A stretch of DNA of 64,000 bases from Bacteroidales bacterium (GTDB lineage Bacteria; Bacteroidota; Bacteroidia; Bacteroidales; UBA932), in contig JAQXHU010000037.1 of the NCBI GenBank assembly GCA_029007435.1, positions 31,430 through 95,429 on the forward strand. Reading direction: 5' to 3'. The position numbers and the translations under genes were made by a program. Below, piece after piece: positions 27,815 through 35,998 of this stretch (the first letter of the stretch is position 1; each line of letters starts with the position of its first letter). The notes under the pieces are model-generated. The model had not been told where the DNA came from. It made no database searches and saw only the letters and a list, made by a program, of their open reading frames with translations.

Positions 27815-28540
27815 TTGGGAAACCTGATAATTGATATAGGAAATACTGCTGTCAAAGCCTCTTTTACTGAAGGAACGACTTTGGGAAAGACTTTCAGATA
27901 CCAGGGCGAACGTGTGAAGAATTTCATTCTTTCACTTACAGCCAGGGAAAAACCTTTGGTAATGGTGATATCATCAGTTTATGAGATATCGAAAACTGAT
28001 GAGCACTGTTATCAGAAAGAGTGCGGAAAACTTGTTATTCTTGACCAGGCTCATACTCAGGTACTTCGTAAATATTCTCTTCCTGAATGGATTACATACG
28101 ACAGGGCCGCGTCCTTGATAGCGGTGCGGCATCTTTTCAAAGGAAAGGGAATCACTGTAATTGATTTCGGAACCACTCTCACCGTGGATTTCATAAGCAG
28201 TGAAGGAGAATACGAAGGAGGTAATATTTCAGTTGGATGCCGGACCAGATTCAAGGCTATAAACCGGTATTCCAGGGCTCTTCCATTGCTTGACACTCCT
28301 GTTTACACTCCCCTGCTCGGCTGCTCATTTGATACTTCTATATCATCCGGAATAATCTCGGGCATAATGTTTGAAATATCCGGTTACATATCCTTGAAGC
28401 AAGATAATATTGTCGTTTTCACCGGCGGCGATGCGAATTTTTTTGCAAAACGGATTAAAAACTCGATATTTGTAATTTGTAACCTTGTGCTAATGGGGTT
28501 AGCCTTAATTGCTGACGGCTATGTCAATGAAAAAAATTAA
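27815..28540 (+). CDS. coaX: Type III pantothenate kinase
   Basis: A 241-residue ATP-dependent kinase of the ASKHA fold for the first step of coenzyme A synthesis. Motifs are DIGNTAVKAS (near 6-15), the catalytic region YDRAASLIAVRHLF with the Asp near 95-100, and DFGTTLTVDF near 118 followed by GGNISVGCRTRFKAI. The start codon is TTG, since no in-frame ATG lies close enough. It begins an envelope-related gene run whose order (coaX, outer membrane protein, TPR, lptC, PPIase) I recall from other Bacteroidales. Confidence 0.93.
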   Translation: MGNLIIDIGNTAVKASFTEGTTLGKTFRYQGERVKNFILSLTAREKPLVMVISSVYEISKTDEHCYQKECGKLVILDQAHTQVLRKYSLPEWITYDRAASLIAVRHLFKGKGITVIDFGTTLTVDFISSEGEYEGGNISVGCRTRFKAINRYSRALPLLDTPVYTPLLGCSFDTSISSGIISGIMFEISGYISLKQDNIVVFTGGDANFFAKRIKNSIFVICNLVLMGLALIADGYVNEKN

Positions 28541-29840
28541 AGCGGTTTCACTCGCTGTGCTTTTGATTTCGGTATGTGGAGTTCTGCGCGCCCAGGATGG
28601 AGCGTACAGTTCTTATTCGCCTTATACCATATTCGGTGTGGGCGATATATATCGTCAGGGCACTGCTTATAATCAGAGTATGGGAGGAGTGGGAATCGCT
28701 TCAAGAAACAACCGCTTCATAAACTATCTTAATCCGGCTGCCGTCACGGCGAGGGACACACTCTCTTTTATGCTTGATTTCGGAGTGACAGGACAGGGAA
28801 GAGTATATAAGCAGGGAGATGTAAAATCCGCCAACAATATTTTTAATATCTGCAATTTCGTCTTTTCTGTCCCGATTTACAGGAAGTCGGCGTTTTTCGC
28901 AGGTATAACTCCTTATAGTTCATTGGGATATGATTTTTCTCACGATATTGTGGACCAGTCAATTATCGGAAATACAGGAAATGTGAATTACCGTTCGTAT
29001 GGAGATGGCGGAATGTACCAGATTTTCTTCGGTGCGGGAGCCACTTTTTGGAACAGATTTTCAGTCGGAGCACAGTTCCTCTATTATTTCGGCAATATGG
29101 ACAAATCCACCATTATGGATTTCGCTACAGCTTCATACAGGGATATTTACAGCGGTTATAAACTTAATCTCAGCGCTGTAGGAGGAAAATTCGGTGTCCA
29201 GTATGACCAGCCGCTTTCATCAGGATGCTATCTTACAGCGGGAGCCACTTACAAGACATCTTCCAAACTCAGGGGGTATGTGACTGATTATAAATATGCC
29301 ACCGTTTCAAGTGTGAGCGATACTCTTCATCACCATATAGACACTCTCAAAAACGGGTCGAAGGCTAAATTGGCTTCCGAGGTCGGATTTGGACTGGCTT
29401 TCCGGAAGGGAGACAAATGGAGAGTCGAGTTCGACTACACCTTTTCTGACTGGAGCGGGAGCCATTTGGAGGAGACCATCGGTTTTGCAAATATAGGAGA
29501 TCAGAAGTTCACAACCACCTTCTCCCAGTCTTTCAGGGCCGGATTTGAAATTATTCCGAACAAAAACGATATCCGCTATTATATGAAGAAATGCGCATAT
29601 CGAGTCGGAACTTATTATGAGAAAGAATATTACAAACTCAATGGGGATGCTGTGAGGTCTTACGGAGTGACACTTGGAATCACTCTTCCTGTATTCCAGT
29701 GGTACAACGGTATCTCCATCGGAGTCGATATCGGTCAGAGGGGAAGCACCAAGGGAAATATGATCCGCGAGAATTATGCTATGTTCGTGGTAGGATTCAA
29801 TATCCACGATATATGGTTCCGCAAGTATCAATATGATTAA
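28527..29840 (+). CDS. Outer membrane beta-barrel protein
   Basis: A 437-residue protein with a signal peptide (MKKIKAVSLAVLLISV...RAQ) and alternating aromatic/polar strands through to a C-terminal aromatic-rich strand (WFRKYQYD), typical of an outer-membrane barrel. The N-terminal YSSYSPYTIFGVGDIY...QSMGGVGIASR resembles the FadL/PorV-like transport barrels of this phylum. No substrate can be named. The ATG at 28527 is preferred over upstream starts because it begins the signal peptide; it overlaps coaX by 14 bases, so translation is probably coupled. Confidence 0.8.
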   Translation: MKKIKAVSLAVLLISVCGVLRAQDGAYSSYSPYTIFGVGDIYRQGTAYNQSMGGVGIASRNNRFINYLNPAAVTARDTLSFMLDFGVTGQGRVYKQGDVKSANNIFNICNFVFSVPIYRKSAFFAGITPYSSLGYDFSHDIVDQSIIGNTGNVNYRSYGDGGMYQIFFGAGATFWNRFSVGAQFLYYFGNMDKSTIMDFATASYRDIYSGYKLNLSAVGGKFGVQYDQPLSSGCYLTAGATYKTSSKLRGYVTDYKYATVSSVSDTLHHHIDTLKNGSKAKLASEVGFGLAFRKGDKWRVEFDYTFSDWSGSHLEETIGFANIGDQKFTTTFSQSFRAGFEIIPNKNDIRYYMKKCAYRVGTYYEKEYYKLNGDAVRSYGVTLGITLPVFQWYNGISIGVDIGQRGSTKGNMIRENYAMFVVGFNIHDIWFRKYQYD

Positions 29841-29859
29841 AACAAACTTTTATAATATT

Positions 29860-31188
29860 ATGAGAAGAATTGCATTTGCCGTTGTATCGGCGGTTATTAT
29901 GGTTTTGGGTGGCAGTACTGCCTCCGCTCAGGGAAAGTATGGTGCTGACAGTGCCGAGTGCATCAAGTATCTCTCTTATTACAAAGAGTATTACAAGAGC
30001 AAAAATTATGATTCAGCCCTTCCTAACTGGAGAAAAGCCTACAGTCTCTGTCCAGCCACGGCCAATCAGACAATGCTCATTGACGGAACATCTCTTATGA
30101 GGCGTCTCATTGTCAAGAACGCTTCTAATGCTTCTTATCGTGATGCATTGATTGACAGCCTTTTGACTCTTCATAAGGTTCGCGCTGAGTATTATCCGAA
30201 ATATAAGGTGACCGCTATGAACAATATGGGTCTCGATATGGCGAATTATTATAAGAGTGATCCTAAGAAACTTTATGAAGGTCTCAAGAGCGTGATTGAC
30301 GAGAACAAGGAGCAGACCAAGCCTTCAGTTCTTCTCATCAATCTCAATGCTGCAATACAGATGTATCAGGATTCAGAACTTCAGGCTGACGATCTCATCA
30401 ATATCTATCAGAACAATATGGCTTATCTTGAGCAGGCCGTTCCGGCTGACGCCAATGCCAAAGAGGAACTTGAGAAGGTGAAAGATGATATGGAGAGCCT
30501 TTTCATCTCAAGCAAAGTGGCAAGCTGCGAGAAGATTATCGAGGTTTACGGACCGAGGTATGAGGCTTCTCCGGACGATATCGCTCTCGTTACCAACATT
30601 GTCAAGATGATGAGTTCAGCCGAGAACTGCACTGACAACGACTTGTATCTCAATGCTGCAACTTCCCTGCACAAACTTGAACCGTCAAGCCAGTCAGCAT
30701 ATTTCCTCTACAAACTGAATGCTTCAAGAGGTAATTTCGATACTGCAATAGCTTATCTTGAGGAGTCTCTCTCATCCACTGATCTGGATGTCAAGACAGC
30801 TGCAGATTACAACTATGAAGCTGCCACATACTGCGTGAAGAACGGAAAGAACGCAAAGGCTCTCGCATTTGCTGAGAAAGCCAAGGAACTCGATGCCTCA
30901 TACGCCGGAAAATCTTATTACCTCATCGGAACTATCTGGGGTTCAACTACCTGCGGTGGCGACGAGATTGCCAAGAGGTCTCCTTACTGGGTTGCTGTTG
31001 ATTATATGAACAAGGCTAAAGCCGCAGATCCAGAGCTTGCTGAGGATTGCAACAGGATGATTTCACAGTACAGGATTTACTTCCCTCAGACCGCCGAGGC
31101 ATTTATGTACAATTACACTGACGGTCAGACTTATACAGTCTCCTGCGGAGGTATGAGGGCTACAACTACTGTCAGAACACAGAAATAG
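29860..31188 (+). CDS. Periplasmic TPR-repeat protein
   Basis: A 442-residue protein with a clear signal peptide (MRRIAFAVVSAVIMVLGGSTASAQ) and helical tetratricopeptide-like repeats throughout, rich in Tyr, Lys and Ala (YKEYYKSKNYDSALPNWRKAYSLCP; ATYCVKNGKNAKALAFAEKAKEL). An earlier in-frame ATG at 29833 overlaps the previous stop and would add nine residues; either is possible. Codon bias suggests good expression. Its setting between an outer membrane barrel and LptC suggests envelope assembly or a scaffold role, but no function is known to me. Confidence 0.82.
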   Translation: MRRIAFAVVSAVIMVLGGSTASAQGKYGADSAECIKYLSYYKEYYKSKNYDSALPNWRKAYSLCPATANQTMLIDGTSLMRRLIVKNASNASYRDALIDSLLTLHKVRAEYYPKYKVTAMNNMGLDMANYYKSDPKKLYEGLKSVIDENKEQTKPSVLLINLNAAIQMYQDSELQADDLINIYQNNMAYLEQAVPADANAKEELEKVKDDMESLFISSKVASCEKIIEVYGPRYEASPDDIALVTNIVKMMSSAENCTDNDLYLNAATSLHKLEPSSQSAYFLYKLNASRGNFDTAIAYLEESLSSTDLDVKTAADYNYEAATYCVKNGKNAKALAFAEKAKELDASYAGKSYYLIGTIWGSTTCGGDEIAKRSPYWVAVDYMNKAKAADPELAEDCNRMISQYRIYFPQTAEAFMYNYTDGQTYTVSCGGMRATTTVRTQK

Positions 31189-31197
31189 TGCTCTGTT

Positions 31198-31827
31198 TTG
31201 AGTAAGTTTTCAGATATATTCAGGATGATGGCAACCGCAACCGCGGTTGCTTTCATCCTTTTTTCTTGTAAATCAAGTCTTTCCAAGGCTGACAAGCTCG
31301 ATTTGTCCAAAACTCCCCTCCAGGCTGTTGACAGTATGTATCTTGTACAGACCAAAAACGGAAAAATCGAGATGCGTGTCGTTACTGCGTCTATGCAGCA
31401 TTTTGACAACGACTCTCTGTCCTACGACTATTTTCCGGAAGGAATCAATGTATATGCATACACTGAAGATGAGGTGCTTGAGTCCACAATAGTCTCGGAC
31501 GAGGCCAGCCATATCACTAAAAAAGGCTCCAAAGAGGAAATCTGGAAGGCTTTCGGCAATGTTGTTGTGAAGAATATCGTCAAGCACCAGACAATGGAAA
31601 GCGACACTATTTACTGGGACCAGACCAACAAGGAAATATACACGGACTGCTATGTCCGCCTGTATTCACCGGAAGGACTGATACAGGGATATGGAATGAG
31701 ATCTGACGAACGTGTCAGGAACGCCATAGTTATGAAACCGTTCAATAATTTTGGTGTGGTGGTGGAGGACACCACAGCCGTGGTTCTTGATTCGGCCAAT
31801 TTTATAGGTCCATTGATAAAAAAATAA
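31198..31827 (+). CDS. lptC: LPS export protein LptC
   Basis: A 209-residue (or 200-residue) single-pass/lipoprotein member of the LptC family, the periplasmic bridge that passes lipopolysaccharide from LptB2FG to LptA. It has an N-terminal hydrophobic segment ending FILFSCKSS, with a possible lipobox Cys, then the repeating beta strands of the LptC/OstA fold (IYVYAYTEDEVLESTIVSDEASH-type pattern, VVVKNIVKHQTMESDTIYWDQ). The TTG start at 31198 is used; an ATG at 31225 just before the hydrophobic segment is a good alternative. Confidence 0.85.
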   Translation: MSKFSDIFRMMATATAVAFILFSCKSSLSKADKLDLSKTPLQAVDSMYLVQTKNGKIEMRVVTASMQHFDNDSLSYDYFPEGINVYAYTEDEVLESTIVSDEASHITKKGSKEEIWKAFGNVVVKNIVKHQTMESDTIYWDQTNKEIYTDCYVRLYSPEGLIQGYGMRSDERVRNAIVMKPFNNFGVVVEDTTAVVLDSANFIGPLIKK

Positions 31828-31902
31828 TGTGTATTTCACAGAAAATTACTATCTTCGTACCCTTAATTGCAAAATTGAATAATAATTAAAAAATAAATAA
31901 AA

Positions 31903-33996
31903 ATGGCGGTACTTGAAAAGTTGCGCGTTAAATTCGGTATGGCGGTGTCAATCATCATCGCTTTAGGCCTGTTGTCATTCATCATCGACCCGAATGAAGT
32001 TATTTCTGCGTTCCAGGGAATGTCCTCAAAATACGATGTGGGGGAGATTAACGGAAAGTCCGTTTCTTACAACAATTTCCAGGAGGATGTCCAGAAATTC
32101 ACTACTATCAACGAGTTTATGACTGGAAACACTGCTCACAGCGCGGAGCAGCAGATGCAGATAAGAAACGCTGCCTGGCAGGATCTCATTTACAAATATC
32201 TTTTCGTGGAGAAGGCCAGGGAGGCAGGTCTCAATGTCGGAAGCGCAGAAATGCTCGACCTTACTACAGGCGATATGATTTCTCCTCTCATTGCCCAGAA
32301 TCCTGCTTTTATGGACAACAACGGCAATTTCTCGAAAGAAAATCTTGTCAATCTTGTAAACAATCTTGATTCTGACCAGACCGGTAATCTCAGACTTTAC
32401 TGGAATTACCTTCAGAGTTCCATTTTCAACCAGGAGATTTTCTCCAAATACAACTCCCTGTTCACCCAGAGTTCAGTTCTTTCTCCAATGATGCTAAGAA
32501 GGACTATAGCCGAGAATAACAATACTACCGACGTGGAGTTTGTAATGGTGCCATTCGGATACCAGAGAGATTCTTCAATCACAGTATCAGACAGTGAGAT
32601 CAAGAATTATTATAACTCACACAAGAAGTTCTACAAGCAGAACGCCAGCCGTGACATCGAGTACGTGGTGTTCGAGGTTAAACCGTCTGCTAAGGATATT
32701 TCCGCTGAAAATGAGAAAGTTGCAGCACTCTGGGATGAGTTTGCTACAGCGGATAATATGAAGTCTTTCCTTATGAAGAACTCTGACCGTCCTTATGACG
32801 AGAGATACTACAAGGCAGGGGAGCTCAAGACTGTTTCCGCTGATGTTGATGACTTCGTATGGAAGGGTGATGCTCCTGTATCTGAGGTGATTGCAAAAGG
32901 CAATGACTTCTATGTCGCAAGAGTTATGGACACCAAGATGATTCCTGACTCCGTTTATGTAAGGCATATTCTTCTTACCGGTGACGATGCCCAGCACAAG
33001 GCTGACAGCCTGAAAGACGTTCTCTCCAAAGGCGGCAGTTTCTCCAATCTTGCCGCTCTCTATTCTGACGACCAGAATTCCGCTGCGGACGGTGAGAAAG
33101 GAAACATCGGCTGGATGACACAGAACTATATGATTCCTGGTTTCGAGTCAGTTCTCACTGCTGAAAAAGGCAAGCCGTTCGTTCTCAAGACTCAGTACGG
33201 AACACACGTGGTGGAGGTTTCCAAGTCCACTCTTCCTGTTCTAAAGAAGAAAGTTGCCATTCTTTACAAGGAGACCATCGCAAGCAAGGAAACTTTCAAT
33301 ATAGAGTATGCTAAAGCCAACCAGTTCGCCACAGCTGCTGCGGGTAGCTATGAGAACTACAGGAAAGCAGTAGACACTCTTGGAGTTTACTCACATCCTG
33401 TAAACAATCTCGCAGAGGGTACTGACAGGCTTGGAGCTATCGAGAACGCACGTGAGGTGACCCGCTGGGCATTCGAGAACAAGGCAGGCAAAGTGTCAAA
33501 CATCATTTCAGTTGACAACAACTACTTCTTCATTGCCACTGTACGCGGAGTTCACAAAGAGGGTTATGCAAAGGTGCAGGAAGTCGCTTCCGCAATCAGG
33601 GAGAATCTCTATTATGAGAAACTTGCAGCCAAGAAATCAGCTGAGGTCGCTGAGAAGATCAACGGTCTGACAGATCTTCAGGCTGTAGCCGATAAACTTG
33701 GAACCACGGTAAGTTCTCAGTCAGGTGTGGCTTTCTCTTCAATGAACTCCCAGGGTCTTGATCCTAAGTTTATCGGAGCGGCTTCAGTAGCCCCTGAAAA
33801 CACTGTTTGCGGCCCTGTGGCAGGCTCTATCGGTATTTACGTATTCAAGGTTACCGGACGCGATACCGGGTCATTCTACACCGAGGATGACGCCAAGACA
33901 AGATCATCACAGATGAACTCTTATCTTTCACAGATGATTGTACCTGTTATGATGGACGACGCTGATGTTAAAGACAACCGTGCTAGATTCTTCTAA
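31903..33996 (+). CDS. PpiD/SurA-like peptidyl-prolyl isomerase
   Basis: A 697-residue periplasmic chaperone/isomerase anchored by one N-terminal helix (about residues 12-28). A SurA-N-like domain (about 35-250) is followed by a parvulin domain (about 340-445) with VRHILLTGDDAQHKADSLKDVL and GNIGWMTQNYMIPGFESVL. A second, weaker parvulin-like region near 500-690 ends with PVMMDDADVKDNRARFF. It helps fold proteins leaving the Sec translocon or bound for the outer membrane. It closes the coaX-to-lptC run and stops just before a terminator. Confidence 0.92.
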   Translation: MAVLEKLRVKFGMAVSIIIALGLLSFIIDPNEVISAFQGMSSKYDVGEINGKSVSYNNFQEDVQKFTTINEFMTGNTAHSAEQQMQIRNAAWQDLIYKYLFVEKAREAGLNVGSAEMLDLTTGDMISPLIAQNPAFMDNNGNFSKENLVNLVNNLDSDQTGNLRLYWNYLQSSIFNQEIFSKYNSLFTQSSVLSPMMLRRTIAENNNTTDVEFVMVPFGYQRDSSITVSDSEIKNYYNSHKKFYKQNASRDIEYVVFEVKPSAKDISAENEKVAALWDEFATADNMKSFLMKNSDRPYDERYYKAGELKTVSADVDDFVWKGDAPVSEVIAKGNDFYVARVMDTKMIPDSVYVRHILLTGDDAQHKADSLKDVLSKGGSFSNLAALYSDDQNSAADGEKGNIGWMTQNYMIPGFESVLTAEKGKPFVLKTQYGTHVVEVSKSTLPVLKKKVAILYKETIASKETFNIEYAKANQFATAAAGSYENYRKAVDTLGVYSHPVNNLAEGTDRLGAIENAREVTRWAFENKAGKVSNIISVDNNYFFIATVRGVHKEGYAKVQEVASAIRENLYYEKLAAKKSAEVAEKINGLTDLQAVADKLGTTVSSQSGVAFSSMNSQGLDPKFIGAASVAPENTVCGPVAGSIGIYVFKVTGRDTGSFYTEDDAKTRSSQMNSYLSQMIVPVMMDDADVKDNRARFF

Positions 33997-34019
33997 CAGA
34001 TAGTTGAATATCAATTATA

Positions 34020-34053
34020 AAGGCTGCGCTGACAATTTGGCGCGGCCTTTTTT
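34020..34053 (+). terminator. Terminator after the PPIase gene
   Basis: AAGGCTGCGC pairs with GCGCGGCCTT (one T-G wobble) and runs into seven T. It isolates the superoxide reductase gene from the upstream unit. Confidence 0.85.
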
Positions 34054-34097
34054 GTGGAATGGAATTTGTGCCGCCTGTGGTGTTGTTAAATTAAAAC

Positions 34098-34104
34098 AGG
34101 AGGT
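34098..34104 (+). promoter_or_regulatory. Unusually strong Shine-Dalgarno site
   Basis: AGGAGGT lies 4 bases before the superoxide reductase ATG. It fixes the start codon and is the only full-strength site I noticed in the window; neighbouring genes have A/T-rich leaders instead. Confidence 0.7.
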
Positions 34105-34108
34105 ACAA

Positions 34109-34480
34109 ATGGCTGTAAAATTCTTTAAATGCCGCCATTGCGGCAATGTGATCGTCAAATGTGTCGATTCAGGTGTTCCTGTAGTGTGCTGCGGGGAGAA
34201 AATGCAGGAACTTGTTCCAGGTACTGTGGATGCCAGTGTTGAGAAGCATCTTCCTGTGGTCACGAGACTCGATGAGTGCAGAATCAGGGTCGATGTCGGG
34301 AGTGTTCCGCATCCTATGACTCCGGAGCACCATATCTCGTTCATCTACGTTGAAACGGAGAACGGAGGTATGCGTATTGACTTAAAAGACAAGCCACAAG
34401 CTGTCTTCTGCACCTGTTCGGACAAACTTGTGGCTGTCTATGAGTATTGCAATCTCCACGGACTGTGGAAGGTTGAGTAA
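34109..34480 (+). CDS. Desulfoferrodoxin, two-centre superoxide reductase
   Basis: A 123-residue class I superoxide reductase that turns superoxide into peroxide without making oxygen, a defence typical of anaerobes. The N-terminal desulforedoxin centre has its four Cys ligands (8, 11, 27, 28). The catalytic centre is complete: Glu45-Lys46-His47, His68 and His74 in HPMTPEHH, then Cys114 and His117 in CNLHGLW. The ATG is set by the strong ribosome-binding site. It is transcribed alone and meets the convergent floA gene with no gap. Confidence 0.95.
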   Translation: MAVKFFKCRHCGNVIVKCVDSGVPVVCCGEKMQELVPGTVDASVEKHLPVVTRLDECRIRVDVGSVPHPMTPEHHISFIYVETENGGMRIDLKDKPQAVFCTCSDKLVAVYEYCNLHGLWKVE

Positions 34481-35434
34481 TCACTGTTTGGCTATATTCT
34501 CGCGCATTGTGGTGTCCGCCTGGACATTCTTGATTTTGTAATAATCCATAATGCCGAGATTTCCTTGACGGAAAGCCTCTGCAATCGCCATCGGAACCTG
34601 GGATTCCGCCTCGATGACTTTTGCACGGGCTTCCTGTGCTTTTGCTTTCATCTCCTGCTCAAGAGCCACGGCCATTGCCCTGCGCTCTTCCGCACGGGCC
34701 TGGGCGATATTCTTGTCAGCATTGGCCTGGTCTATCTGGAGAACTGCCCCGATATTCTTGCCTATATCGATATCAGCTATGTCAATGGACAGAATCTCAA
34801 ATGCTGTTCCTGCGTCAAGTCCTTTTGTCAATACGACTTTGGATATCGATTCAGGCCTTTCGAGAACCTCTGCGTGGCTTTCTGCCGAGCCTATGGAAGA
34901 AACGATGCCTTCACCTACACGGGCGAGGACGGTCTCTTCTCCGGCTCCTCCGACGAGCTGGTTGATATTTGCCCTGACAGTCACTCTGGCCTTGCATATC
35001 AGCTGGATGCCGTTCTTGGCCACTGCTGTCACAGGGGGAGTGTTGATTACCTTCGGATTGACTGACATCTGGACTGCCTCGAACACGTCGCGTCCTGCCA
35101 GATCAATTCCGGCTGCGGTCTTGAAATCCAGTTTTATATTGGCTTTGTCAGCTGAAATAAGGGCGTTTACCACTTTGACAACGTTTCCTTTTGCAAGGTA
35201 GTGAGCCTCAAGTTCATTGGCCTTGAGGGTAAGTCCGGCTTTGGTTCCGGTGATTAGGGCAATCACGATAGTGTTCGGATTCACACCTCTCCAGCGCATA
35301 AGAACCAGCTGGAGCAATGAAACCCTGACTCCTGACAGGATGGCCTGAAACCAGAGGGCCACAGGGAAAAACCAAAGTAAAATGATGAGAGCGGCAAATA
35401 TTACCGCTGCCCAGATGATGAATGGAATAGCCAT
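34481..35434 (-). CDS. floA: Flotillin-like protein FloA
   Basis: A 317-residue membrane scaffold of the YqfA/FloA family that organises ordered lipid domains. A hydrophobic N-terminal hairpin (about residues 5-40) precedes the flotillin/SPFH-like domain ([23 protein letters not shown]) and a C-terminal coiled coil rich in Ala, Glu and Gln ([24 protein letters not shown]). It is paired with an NfeD-like gene 26 bases upstream, the usual flotillin partner. Confidence 0.94.
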   Translation of the reverse strand: MAIPFIIWAAVIFAALIILLWFFPVALWFQAILSGVRVSLLQLVLMRWRGVNPNTIVIALITGTKAGLTLKANELEAHYLAKGNVVKVVNALISADKANIKLDFKTAAGIDLAGRDVFEAVQMSVNPKVINTPPVTAVAKNGIQLICKARVTVRANINQLVGGAGEETVLARVGEGIVSSIGSAESHAEVLERPESISKVVLTKGLDAGTAFEILSIDIADIDIGKNIGAVLQIDQANADKNIAQARAEERRAMAVALEQEMKAKAQEARAKVIEAESQVPMAIAEAFRQGNLGIMDYYKIKNVQADTTMRENIAKQ

Positions 35435-35460
35435 TGATTATTGTATTAATGTATTGATTA

Positions 35461-35928
35461 TCAAAATGCCTCGTCAGGCATTACCGTTTTCACGTAAATC
35501 TTGTTGTTTTCAATGTGGACAACTTCCACTTCCAATCCCGGGTCTATCATTCCTTCAACTGCTGTGACTTCACAGGAAAAACCATTGAATCTCGCCTTTC
35601 CCATAGGGGCAAGCCTTGTGATGGTCCTTCCTCTGTCTCCCAGGCAAACTTCATTATCTTCTTTGGTGTTGTCAATCACGGTTTTGAGTTCGAGTTTCTT
35701 CCAGGTTTTTGCCCTGAGTGCGAAATATACTGCCACTGAGATAAGAGCAATGTCCACCAAAGTCACGATAGCCCCCTGAAGTCCTCCGAGAAAAGCGAAT
35801 GAATAGTAGGAAGCACCGCACAGTGAAACAATTCCGAACACTCCGGCCACTCCTACACCTGGAATAAGCAGAAGTTCGGCAATAAGCAGAATGATTCCGA
35901 CGAGAATCAATGTCAAAACAAGTCCCAT
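35461..35928 (-). CDS. NfeD-like membrane protein with OB-fold domain
   Basis: A 155-residue protein of the short NfeD type. Three or so hydrophobic helices occupy residues 1-75 (LVLTLILVGIILLIAELLLIPGVGVAGV), and a C-terminal OB fold (about 90-155) has GDRGRTITRLAPMGKARFNGFSCEVTAVEGMIDPG. No serine-protease domain is present. It is co-transcribed with floA and probably works with it in the membrane. A minus-strand TATATTTG at 35951-35958 may be its -7 element. Confidence 0.9.
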   Translation of the reverse strand: MGLVLTLILVGIILLIAELLLIPGVGVAGVFGIVSLCGASYYSFAFLGGLQGAIVTLVDIALISVAVYFALRAKTWKKLELKTVIDNTKEDNEVCLGDRGRTITRLAPMGKARFNGFSCEVTAVEGMIDPGLEVEVVHIENNKIYVKTVMPDEAF

Positions 35929-35998
35929 AGAACAATTCGTTAGAGTTTAACAAATATAATAACTTGTTTTGACTTTATGACACTAATGCAGAGTTTTT

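Noticed and set aside
34004..34108. Extended N-terminus for desulfoferrodoxin
   Set aside because: It would start within the terminator region; the strong ribosome-binding site and family length fix the start at 34109.
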